This document shows, piece by piece, positions 25,806 to 33,588 of a DNA stretch of 64,000 nucleotides. The stretch is from Acuticoccus sp039034015. Its GTDB lineage: Bacteria > Pseudomonadota > Alphaproteobacteria > Rhizobiales > Amorphaceae. Where the stretch lies: NCBI GenBank assembly GCA_039034015.1, contig JBCCBM010000003.1, forward strand, positions 248,001-312,000, in the 5' to 3' direction. Positions within the stretch are counted from its first letter, which is position 1, and the number at the start of each line of letters is the position of its first letter. The notes under the pieces were generated by a model. It was not told the DNA's origin. It made no database searches and saw nothing but the letters and a program-made list of their open reading frames with translations. The position numbers and the translations under genes were made by a program.

Positions 25806-26662
25806 GGCGCCGCTTGGCGGGCCCCTGGCCGGGGCGGCTGTTCTTGGCTGCGTTCCTGTTCGGCTCCGCCTCCGCGGGCCTTGCCTACACCGATGAGCCC
25901 GCGCAGCTGTGGGACACGGTGGGCCAGGCGGGCTTTCGCCTCACCGAGATCGAGTTCGGCGGGCAATATAAAACCTCCCTCAGCGCCGTCGTGGCTGCGG
26001 TTGGCCTTGGCCCCGGCATGACGCTTCTGGGCCTTGATGTGGATGAGGCGCGGCAAAAGCTGGAGGCGCTCCCTTGGGTGCGCAAGGCAACCGTGCGCAA
26101 AGCGCTCCCCGGAAAGCTCATCGTGAGCCTTGAAGAGGCGGAAGCCTTTGCCCGCTGGAACGATGGGTTCGGCGAGCGGCTGATCGCCTCCGACGGGGCG
26201 GTCCTCTCCGATGGCGTGCCGGCCGAATATCGCGGTTTGCCACTGGTGGCCGGTGGCGGCGCCAATGATGCGGTGTCCGGCATTCGGCTGGTTCTGGCCG
26301 CTCACCCCAATGTGGATCAACGGACGCTGGCGGCCGTGCGCGTCAACGATCGCCGGTGGGATTTGAAACTTGACAATGGCGCGACCGTGCATCTCCCCGC
26401 GGGCGCTGAGGATGCAGCGCTGTTGCGCCTCACCCAGCTTCACGAGCGCGGAAGCCTGATGGATCTTGCGGGCTCCGCCATTGATTTGCGCCTTCCGGAC
26501 CGGACCAGCGTGCGGCTGAAGCCTGCGGAGGAAGCCGCGCCCCGCATCTTGGCCTCTGTGCGCGCCGCGCCCGCTGATCCGTTGGCGGCGGCGATCGCCG
26601 AGGCGTCGGCCGCATTTGACGACCCGCTCGCACGGGCGATCCGGGAGGCGCGCATCCCATGA
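25793..26662 (+). CDS. ftsQ: cell division protein FtsQ
   Basis: A 289-residue bitopic membrane protein of the divisome. A short basic N-terminus precedes one membrane helix (about residues 14-31, LFLAAFLFGSASAGLAY), then a POTRA domain (about 45-115: FRLTEIEFGG, GMTLLGLDVDEARQKLEALPWVRKATVRKALPG) and a beta domain ending near 215. No ATG exists near the helix. The TTG is chosen because GGAGG (25781-25785) lies seven bases before it; translation would start inside the end of ddl, suggesting coupling. Overlaps ftsA by ATGA. Confidence 0.92.
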   Translation: MSPLRRRLAGPWPGRLFLAAFLFGSASAGLAYTDEPAQLWDTVGQAGFRLTEIEFGGQYKTSLSAVVAAVGLGPGMTLLGLDVDEARQKLEALPWVRKATVRKALPGKLIVSLEEAEAFARWNDGFGERLIASDGAVLSDGVPAEYRGLPLVAGGGANDAVSGIRLVLAAHPNVDQRTLAAVRVNDRRWDLKLDNGATVHLPAGAEDAALLRLTQLHERGSLMDLAGSAIDLRLPDRTSVRLKPAEEAAPRILASVRAAPADPLAAAIAEASAAFDDPLARAIREARIP

Positions 26663-27963
26663 GCGTTGACATGACCCGCACCCACGGCGCCGCCTGCCAC
26701 GTGAAGCCCGGCCGGGCGAGCGTTGTGAGCGTTTTGGACGTCGGCTCCACAAAGATCGCGTGCCTCATTGCGCGGCTGAAGCCCGTGGATGAGGACGCGC
26801 TGCTGGCCGGTCGCACCCACGCCATCGAGGTCTTGGGCTACGGCTACCAACAGTCCCGCGGGGTGAAGGGCGGGCTGATTGTGGACGTGAACCGCGCGGA
26901 AAAGGCGATCCGCCGGGCGGTGGACGCGGCCGAGCAAATGGCTGGCGTCACGGTCGAATCGCTTATCGTCACCCAGACCGGCGGCCGCATTGCCTCAGAG
27001 GCGTTCGGCGCGACGGTGGATCTTGACGAGGGCACCGTGCGCGACGGCGACATCCGGCGGGTGTTGTCCGCCTCCGGTCGCCACCAGATTTCCCAAGGAC
27101 GGACCGCCTTGCACGCCCTTCCCATCGGCTACAGCCTCAACGGTCAGTCGGGCCTGTCCGACCCCCGCGGCATGGTGGGGGATGTGTTGGGTGTGGACGT
27201 CAACGTGATCACCGCCGACCGCAGCGCGCAAGACAATCTCATCCTCACCGTCAACCACTCCCACCTTGATGTTGAGGCGGTGGTGGCGACCCCTTACGCC
27301 TCGGGCCTTGCTTCCCTGGTGGATGATGAGGCCGAGCTTGGCGCGGTCTGCGTCGACATTGGCGGCGGCACCTCCTCTCTCGCGATCTTCTGCGAGGGCA
27401 ACCTTGTGCATGTGGATGCGATCGCCATCGGCGGGCATCACGTCACGATGGATATCGCCCACTGCCTCTCCATCCGCCTTGAGGAGGCGGAGCGGCTGAA
27501 AACGCTGGAAGGCTCGGCAATCGCCACCTCCACCGATGATCGCGACACGCTCACCATCCACCCGGTTGGCGAGGACCATGGGGTGGCGCCCCAGGTGATC
27601 CCGCGGGTGACGCTCAACCAGGTGATCCGCCCGCGGGTGGACGAAATTCTGGAACTCATCCGCGACCGGCTGGTGGCCTCGGGCTTTGCGGGGCGCATTG
27701 GGCGCCGCGTGGTGCTGACCGGTGGCGGCAGCCAGCTGACGGGGCTTGCGGATGTGGCGCGGCACGTTTTTGGCCGGCCGGTTCGGCTGGGGCGGCCGCT
27801 TGGCGTGAAGGGGCTTCCGATTGCAGCGCGCGGCAGTGCGTTTAGCGCGGTGGTGGGGTGTCTCATCTATCCGCAGCTTCAGCCCTCTGGGCTTTTTGAG
27901 CCCTCGCACCAATCGACCGGTTATTTCGCCCGTATGGGGCGGTGGCTGAAAGAGAGTTTTTGA
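26659..27963 (+). CDS. ftsA: cell division protein FtsA
   Basis: A 434-residue actin-like ATPase that tethers FtsZ filaments to the membrane and recruits later divisome proteins. Seen are VLDVGSTKIACLIARL near residue 25, the 1C domain (about 100-175), DIGGGTSSLAIF near 233, and VVLTGGGSQLTGLADVA near 350. The C-terminal FARMGRWLKESF is the amphipathic membrane-targeting helix. It starts at an ATG overlapping ftsQ; a second ATG four codons later is possible. A 107-base gap before ftsZ is the first real gap in the dcw cluster and could hold a ftsZ promoter. Confidence 0.96.
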   Translation: MSVDMTRTHGAACHVKPGRASVVSVLDVGSTKIACLIARLKPVDEDALLAGRTHAIEVLGYGYQQSRGVKGGLIVDVNRAEKAIRRAVDAAEQMAGVTVESLIVTQTGGRIASEAFGATVDLDEGTVRDGDIRRVLSASGRHQISQGRTALHALPIGYSLNGQSGLSDPRGMVGDVLGVDVNVITADRSAQDNLILTVNHSHLDVEAVVATPYASGLASLVDDEAELGAVCVDIGGGTSSLAIFCEGNLVHVDAIAIGGHHVTMDIAHCLSIRLEEAERLKTLEGSAIATSTDDRDTLTIHPVGEDHGVAPQVIPRVTLNQVIRPRVDEILELIRDRLVASGFAGRIGRRVVLTGGGSQLTGLADVARHVFGRPVRLGRPLGVKGLPIAARGSAFSAVVGCLIYPQLQPSGLFEPSHQSTGYFARMGRWLKESF

Positions 27964-28070
27964 GCGGGGCACCGTTCCAACAGGCGCCATTAGGCACCGC
28001 TTAAAGCAGGGCGCCGGCAAGAGCGTCATCACCCGCCCGGTTCGGGCAACGGACGAACGAACAGGAGACA

Positions 28071-29642
28071 ATGATGTCGTCCAGCAACATCAAAACGCCC
28101 GACCTCACCGAGTTGAAGCCCCGCATCATGGTCTTCGGCGTGGGGGGCGCGGGCTGCAACGCAGTCAACAACATGATCGAGGCGGGGCTTGCCGGCTGCG
28201 ATTTTGTGGTGGCCAACACTGATGCCCAGTCGCTCAACCTTTCAAAGTCCGAGCGTGTGATCCAAATGGGGATCGCGGTGACCGAAGGGCTTGGCGCAGG
28301 CTCGCAGCCGGATGTGGGCCGTGCCGCGGCGGAGGAGGTGATCGACGAGATTGCCGACCATCTGTCCGGCAGCCACATGGTCTTCATCACCGCCGGCATG
28401 GGCGGCGGGACGGGCACCGGCTCGGCGCCCGTGGTCGCGCGTGTGGCGCGGGACCAGGGGATCCTCACCGTTGGCGTCGTGACGCGGCCCTTCCAGTTTG
28501 AAGGCGCGCGGCGGGCGAAGTTGGCGGATGCGGGGATTGAAGAGCTTGCCCAGCATGTGGACACACTCATCGTCATCCCCAACCAGAACCTTTTCCGCAT
28601 TGCGAACGCGCAGACGACCTTTGCCGACGCCTTCGCCATGGCCGACCAGGTGCTTTACTCCGGCGTTGCCTGCATCACCGATCTGATGGTGAAAGAGGGC
28701 CTCATCAACCTCGACTTTGCCGACGTGCGCTCCGTGATGCGCAACATGGGCAAAGCCATGATGGGCACCGGTGAAGCCTCTGGCGATGGCCGTGCGCTCC
28801 AGGCCGCCGAGGCCGCGATCTCCAACCCGCTGCTCGATGAAACGTCCATGAAGGGCGCGCGGGGGCTGCTGGTCTCGGTGGTCGGCGGCAAGGACCTCAC
28901 CCTCTTTGAGGTGGACGAGGCGACCACCCGCATCCGCGAAGAGGTGGATGATGATGCCAACATCATCTTTGGCGCGACGTTCGATGACAGCCTTGATGGC
29001 GTGATCCGCGTTTCGGTGGTGGCAACCGGCATCGACCAGGACCCGGCCGGCATTGAGGATGAGCCGAAGGACACGCGCGTTGTCTCGTTCGCCGATCGTG
29101 CGGCGAAGAAGCAGGCGCCGGCGCCTGGTGCGGCGGTTGCGATGGCTGACCCCGGTGAGGCGGCGCTCGCGGCGGTCGCCGAGGGGCTTGAGGGGTTTGA
29201 GCCCGGCGCGCTGGAGCCCATCGAGGAGGCGCAAGTCTTCGACGATGACGAGGACGCGTTCGCCTATGAGGCAACGCCCGCCGGCGCCGCCGATGAGGAC
29301 GACTTTGACGACTATGCCGGGGACGAGCGCCGGCCGGTGGGGCTCCTTCGTCGTATTGCCAACGGCCTTGCCCGGCGAGAGGACGAGGAGGAGTTTGAAG
29401 AGCCCCTTCCCACCCGGCCGGAGCGTCGTCGCCAGCAGGCGGCGCTTCCCGCCCCACGGATGGAGCGGCGTGAGGAGACCTTTGAGGATGAGGCGCCGGC
29501 CCCCCGCCGCATGCGCCCCAAGGCCGAGGCGCGGCGCAGCCGCACCGAGCAGGAGCCGGCCGCCCGCACCCGCCCCGGCGCCCGCCCGCTGGATGATGAT
29601 CAGCTTGAAATCCCGGCGTTCCTGCGCCGGCAGGCCAACTGA
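28071..29642 (+). CDS. ftsZ: cell division protein FtsZ
   Basis: A 523-residue tubulin-like GTPase that forms the cytokinetic ring. The GTPase core (about residues 16-325) holds GVGGAGCNAVNNM, the tubulin signature GGGTGTGSAP near 110 and NQNLFRIANAQTTFADAF near 168. A long disordered linker of about 185 residues follows, first acidic (DDDEDAFAYE) then basic (PERRRQQ, RRMRPKAEARRSR). The C-terminal peptide LEIPAFLRRQAN binds FtsA and other tethers. The ATG has AGGAG four to eight bases upstream; another ATG follows directly. The long linker is normal for alphaproteobacteria but its charge split is marked. Confidence 0.97.
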   Translation: MMSSSNIKTPDLTELKPRIMVFGVGGAGCNAVNNMIEAGLAGCDFVVANTDAQSLNLSKSERVIQMGIAVTEGLGAGSQPDVGRAAAEEVIDEIADHLSGSHMVFITAGMGGGTGTGSAPVVARVARDQGILTVGVVTRPFQFEGARRAKLADAGIEELAQHVDTLIVIPNQNLFRIANAQTTFADAFAMADQVLYSGVACITDLMVKEGLINLDFADVRSVMRNMGKAMMGTGEASGDGRALQAAEAAISNPLLDETSMKGARGLLVSVVGGKDLTLFEVDEATTRIREEVDDDANIIFGATFDDSLDGVIRVSVVATGIDQDPAGIEDEPKDTRVVSFADRAAKKQAPAPGAAVAMADPGEAALAAVAEGLEGFEPGALEPIEEAQVFDDDEDAFAYEATPAGAADEDDFDDYAGDERRPVGLLRRIANGLARREDEEEFEEPLPTRPERRRQQAALPAPRMERREETFEDEAPAPRRMRPKAEARRSRTEQEPAARTRPGARPLDDDQLEIPAFLRRQAN

Positions 29643-29656
29643 TCCACAACACCCTT

Positions 29657-30469
29657 TTGCGGCCCGTTGGGCTTTCTGGCATCGGCGTCCACTCGGGCGC
29701 CGATGTTTCGTTGGTGGTCTCCCCCGCCGACCGCGGGGTGACCTTTTCGCGCACCGACCTCGGGGGCTCAGTCGTGGCGAGCGCGGCCAATGTTGCCGCA
29801 ACGCGCCTTGCGACCGTGATTGCCAAGGATGGCATTGCGGTGCGCACCATCGAGCATCTGATGTCCGCCCTCACCGCGCTCGGCATTTATGCGGCGCACA
29901 TTGCGATTGATGGGCCCGAAGTCCCGATTATGGATGGGAGCGCGGCGCCGTTTTGGGACGCGCTGTCGCCCCATGTGGGGCCGGGGGCGGCGGTGCCGGC
30001 GCTCCATGTGGTGCGGCCGGTGGTGGTGGGGGCGGGGCGCGCGTTCGCGGCGCTTTTGCCCGGCGAGGCGCGCTCGTTCGATGTGGGGATTGATTTTGCA
30101 GCGCCCGTCATCGGCGTGCAGCGCGCAATTTTTGACCTTTCGCGCGATGATTATGCGGCCGAAATTGCGCCGGCGCGCACCTTTGGACCGCTGAAGGACG
30201 TGCACAAGCTGCGGCGGAAAGGGTTTGCCAAGGGCGCCTCGCTGGAGAATGTGATTGCGGTGGATGGGGCGCGGGTCGCCAACCCTGAGGGGTTGCGGTT
30301 TGCAAATGAGTTTGCGCGCCACAAGCTGCTTGATGCCATTGGCGATCTTTCGCTGGCGGGGGCGCCCATTGTGGGGCGGTTTCGCAGCCACCGGGGCGGG
30401 CATCGGCTGAATTATCGGCTTTTGCGCGCGTTTTTGGCGGATGCGCAAAATTTTAAAATTGTCGCGTAA
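29657..30469 (+). CDS. lpxC: UDP-3-O-acyl-N-acetylglucosamine deacetylase LpxC
   Basis: A zinc amidase catalysing the committed step of lipid A synthesis. The first zinc ligand lies in IEHLMSAL near residue 68, other catalytic residues in HKLLDAIGDLSL near 220 (His and Asp) and the general acid in SHRGGHRLN near 246. The chain ends soon after this block and lacks the usual acidic C-terminal tail. With the TTG given here the protein is 270 residues and begins at the conserved R-P-V, losing the preceding N-T-L that other LpxC proteins have; a CTG at 29639, overlapping the ftsZ stop as CTGA, would restore it. The true start is therefore uncertain. Confidence 0.93.
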   Translation: MRPVGLSGIGVHSGADVSLVVSPADRGVTFSRTDLGGSVVASAANVAATRLATVIAKDGIAVRTIEHLMSALTALGIYAAHIAIDGPEVPIMDGSAAPFWDALSPHVGPGAAVPALHVVRPVVVGAGRAFAALLPGEARSFDVGIDFAAPVIGVQRAIFDLSRDDYAAEIAPARTFGPLKDVHKLRRKGFAKGASLENVIAVDGARVANPEGLRFANEFARHKLLDAIGDLSLAGAPIVGRFRSHRGGHRLNYRLLRAFLADAQNFKIVA

Positions 30470-30559
30470 TTGCAACAGATGTGTTCCTTCGCGCCGGCCG
30501 CGTTGGATTGGGTGGGGAAGGCTGGTAGGGAACGCCTGTGAAGAGTGGAGAGAGCTGCC

Positions 30560-31384
30560 ATGGTGCTTCTACGCGCTGCCGCAATTTGCGCGCTTTCGTT
30601 GACGCTTGCGGGTTGCTTCAACGGTTTTAGCCGCACCACCGAGCTTGCCTTCACCGACACGCCCGCCGACCAGCTTTACAATGAAGCCCTGGTTCTCATG
30701 AACAGCGGCGACATGAAGATGGCGCAGATCAAGTTTGAGGAGGTGGACCGGCTCCACCCCCACACCGAGTTTGGCCGCAAAAGCCAGATGATGCTGGCCT
30801 TCACCAGCTATGCCCGCGGCAAATACCCGGAAGCGATCAACGCCGGCCGGCGCTTTGTGACGCTTTACCCCAACCACGAAGACGCCGCCTACGCGCAATA
30901 TATTGTCGGGAACAGCTATTTTAAGCAGATCCCCGACGTGACGCGCGATCAACAGCAGACCGCAAAGGCAATGGGCGCGTTCCGCGAGCTGGTGAAAAAG
31001 TATCCCGACAGCGAATATGCCGAGGATGCGCGGGCCAAAATTCGCGCAACCAGCGATCAGCTGGCCGGCAAAGAGATGGAGATCGGCCGCTACTATCTGG
31101 AGCGGAACGATAACCTTGCCGCGGTGAACCGCTTTCGCCATGTGGTGGAAAATTACCAAACCACGCGGCACGTAGAGGAGGCGCTGTTTCGCCTCACCGA
31201 ATCCTATTACGCGCTGGGGCTGACCCAGGAGGCGCAGACGGCGGCCGCCGTGCTTGGCCACAATTTCCCGGACAGCAAGTGGTACCGCAGCGCGCACTCG
31301 CTTTTGGAGAAGGGTGGGTTTTCGCCGGAGGATTCTGGCGGAAGCTGGATCAACCGGGCCTTCAAGCGCATCAAGGTGCTGTAA
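30560..31384 (+). CDS. bamD: outer membrane assembly lipoprotein BamD
   Basis: A 274-residue lipoprotein of the BAM complex that inserts beta-barrel proteins in the outer membrane. A signal peptide ends in the lipobox LAGC (Cys near residue 19). TPR-like helical repeats follow: ADQLYNEALVLMNSGDMKMAQIKFEEVDRLHP, split near residues 37-68, SQMMLAFTSYARGKYPEAI near 76 and AQYIVGNSYFKQIP near 112, all typical of BamD. The ATG has GGAGAGAG six bases upstream, while the earlier GTG would place charged residues before the signal peptide. A 90-base gap separates it from lpxC, so it may have its own promoter. Confidence 0.95.
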   Translation: MVLLRAAAICALSLTLAGCFNGFSRTTELAFTDTPADQLYNEALVLMNSGDMKMAQIKFEEVDRLHPHTEFGRKSQMMLAFTSYARGKYPEAINAGRRFVTLYPNHEDAAYAQYIVGNSYFKQIPDVTRDQQQTAKAMGAFRELVKKYPDSEYAEDARAKIRATSDQLAGKEMEIGRYYLERNDNLAAVNRFRHVVENYQTTRHVEEALFRLTESYYALGLTQEAQTAAAVLGHNFPDSKWYRSAHSLLEKGGFSPEDSGGSWINRAFKRIKVL

Positions 31385-31414
31385 CCGACGCGGCGCGGCC
31401 GCAAGGATGAGTGT

Positions 31415-33070
31415 GTGTTAACGCGTCTCGTCATCCGAAACATTGTGTTGATCGAGGCGCTGGACCTGTCGTTTGCGCCGGGCTTCACCGCGCTCACCGG
31501 CGAGACGGGGGCGGGCAAATCCATCCTCCTCGACGCGCTGGGCCTTGCGCTGGGCGGCAAGGCCGATGGCGGCCTCGTGCGCCGGGGCGAGCGCGAGGGC
31601 GCAGTTTCAGCAACCTTCGCCATGCCCGGCGACCACCCCGCCCGCGCACTTTTGGCCGAGGCCGACATTGCGGTGGAGGATGACGACCTCATCATCCGCC
31701 GCTCGGTGACGGCGGAGGGCCGCGCAAAAGCCTTCGTCAACGATCAACCGGTGACCGCAGCGCTTCTCAAGAGCCTGGCCGGCACGTTGATTGAGGTGCA
31801 CGGCCAGCACGCGGACCGTGCGCTCACCCTCCCCAGCGCCCACCGCCGGCTGGTGGACGCCTACGGCGGGTTGCAGCCCTTTGTGGCAACGGTCGCCGAA
31901 GCGTGGACGGGGCTGAAGGCGGCCGAGGAAGCGCTCGGCGCCCACGAGGCCATGCTGAACGCTGCCCGCGAGGAGGCTGATTATCTGCGCGCAAGCGTTG
32001 AGGAGCTTTCGGCCCTTGACCCTGAGCCGGGCGAGGAGGAGCGCCTTTCGGCCACCCGGCAGACCATGGCGGCGGCCGAGAAGGTGGCTGGCGACCTTGC
32101 GGAAGCCGCCGCAACGCTTGAGGGGTCGCGCAGCCCCGTGCCGACGCTTGCGGGGGCGCTGCGCAAGTTGGAGCGCAAGGCCGGCGGCGCGGAAGACCTT
32201 TTGAACCCTGTGATGGACGCCCTTGCCGCCGCGCTCGACACGCTGGAGGACGCGCGCGCCACCATTGCCGATGCGCAGCGCAGCCTCGACTATGACGCCC
32301 ACGCGATGGAGGGCGTGGAGGAGCGGCTGTTCGCGCTCCGGGCCGCGGCGCGAAAGTACCAGTGCACCACCGACGACCTGGCCGACACCGCGGTGCGGAT
32401 GGCGGCCGACCTTGCCGATCTTGACGCGGGCGAGGAGCGGCTGGCGGCCCTTTCCGCCGCCGTTGCGGACTGGGAGCGCCGCTTTCGCGAGGCGGCAGCG
32501 TCCCTCTCGGAAAAGCGCGTTGCGGCCGCTGGCGCGCTGGAGGCCGACATTGCCCGCGAGCTCCCCGCGTTGAAGCTGGAGAAGGCGCGCTTTGAGGTGC
32601 GCCGCACGGCCGCCCTCCCATCCGCGGAGGGGATCGACACGCTGGAATTCATCGCCAAGACCAACCCCGGGTCACCCCCAGGGCCCATCACCAAGGTCGC
32701 CTCGGGGGGCGAGTTTTCGCGCTTTTTGCTCTCGCTCAAGGTGTCGCTCGCCGACAGGGGCTCCGCCTCCACCATGATTTTTGATGAGATTGATACGGGC
32801 GTCGGCGGCGCTGTGTCGGACGCCATTGGGGCGCGCATGGCCAGGCTTGCCGATGCGGTGCAGGTCATTGCGATCACCCACGCGCCCCAGGTGGCGGCGC
32901 GGGCGCAAAACCACCTGTTGATTGCCAAGCGCCATGCGGGGGAGACGACGGCAACGGGGGTCGCCATCATCGATGGAGAGGCGCGGCGGGAAGAGATTGC
33001 CCGAATGCTTGCCGGCGCCACCATCACCGATGAGGCACGCGCGGCCGCCGATCGCCTGATTGAGGCGTGA
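31415..33070 (+). CDS. recN: DNA repair protein RecN
   Basis: A 551-residue SMC-like ATPase acting at double-strand breaks. The Walker A loop GETGAGKSILLDAL is near residue 29, long coiled-coil arms run from about 160 to 370, and the second half of the nucleotide site follows: VASGGEFSRFLLSLK near 430 (signature), FDEIDTGVGG near 457 (Walker B) and ITHAPQVAARAQNHLLIAK near 488. The GTG start has AAGGA seven bases upstream and gives the usual N-terminus L-x-x-L-x-I-x-N-I-x-L-I. The gene overlaps the following acetyltransferase gene by GTGA. Confidence 0.96.
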   Translation: MLTRLVIRNIVLIEALDLSFAPGFTALTGETGAGKSILLDALGLALGGKADGGLVRRGEREGAVSATFAMPGDHPARALLAEADIAVEDDDLIIRRSVTAEGRAKAFVNDQPVTAALLKSLAGTLIEVHGQHADRALTLPSAHRRLVDAYGGLQPFVATVAEAWTGLKAAEEALGAHEAMLNAAREEADYLRASVEELSALDPEPGEEERLSATRQTMAAAEKVAGDLAEAAATLEGSRSPVPTLAGALRKLERKAGGAEDLLNPVMDALAAALDTLEDARATIADAQRSLDYDAHAMEGVEERLFALRAAARKYQCTTDDLADTAVRMAADLADLDAGEERLAALSAAVADWERRFREAAASLSEKRVAAAGALEADIARELPALKLEKARFEVRRTAALPSAEGIDTLEFIAKTNPGSPPGPITKVASGGEFSRFLLSLKVSLADRGSASTMIFDEIDTGVGGAVSDAIGARMARLADAVQVIAITHAPQVAARAQNHLLIAKRHAGETTATGVAIIDGEARREEIARMLAGATITDEARAAADRLIEA

Positions 33071-33540
33071 GCATCGCCATCGCGCCCATGGACGATGGTG
33101 CGGCGCGGGAGGCCCTTTGCGCCAAAATCCTGGCCGCGCTTCCGGGTTGGTTTGGCGATGCTGCCTCACGGGAGCACTATGCCGCTGCCGCGCGGGACCA
33201 GGCGACGTTTGCCGCGCTTTGTGAGGGGGAGATGGTTGGCATCGTGTGCCTCGCCCAGCACTTTGCAACGTCCTTTGAGGTGGCGGTGATGGGGGTTTTG
33301 CCGGCGCACCACCGGGCGGGGCATGGCCGCGCGCTTGTGGAGACTGCGGCCCGGTTTGCCCGCGCCAAGGGCGGGCGCACGCTGATGGTCAAAACCCTCG
33401 GGCCCTCGCGGCCTGACCGCGCTTATGATGCGACGCGCGCGTTTTATGGCGCGATGGGGTTCCTGCCTTTGGAGGAATTTTCTGGCGTTTGGCGATCGCC
33501 ATCCAACCCGTGCCTCGTGATGGTCAAACCGCTGGGTTGA
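33067..33540 (+). CDS. GNAT family N-acetyltransferase
   Basis: A 157-residue protein with the GNAT fold: FEVAVMGVLPAHHRAGHGRALVE (in parts around residues 70-92) contains strand beta4 and the acetyl-CoA loop of Q/R-x-x-G-x-G/A type, here HRAGHG, and the final part TRAFYGAMGF near 123 is the usual helix before strand 6. The substrate cannot be inferred. GTG start overlapping the recN stop, which suggests co-translation. Its placement between recN and ligA is an insertion into an otherwise common alphaproteobacterial order of those two genes. Confidence 0.88.
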   Translation: MSIAIAPMDDGAAREALCAKILAALPGWFGDAASREHYAAAARDQATFAALCEGEMVGIVCLAQHFATSFEVAVMGVLPAHHRAGHGRALVETAARFARAKGGRTLMVKTLGPSRPDRAYDATRAFYGAMGFLPLEEFSGVWRSPSNPCLVMVKPLG

Positions 33541-33588
33541 CACGGCGCCTTCGCAAAACACTCTGGCGGCCCACCCGGAGAGTGACCC

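Noticed and set aside
27964..28070. The gap before ftsZ scanned for a promoter.
   Set aside because: No pair close to TTGAC-N17-CTATAT was found, so no promoter is annotated although one may exist.
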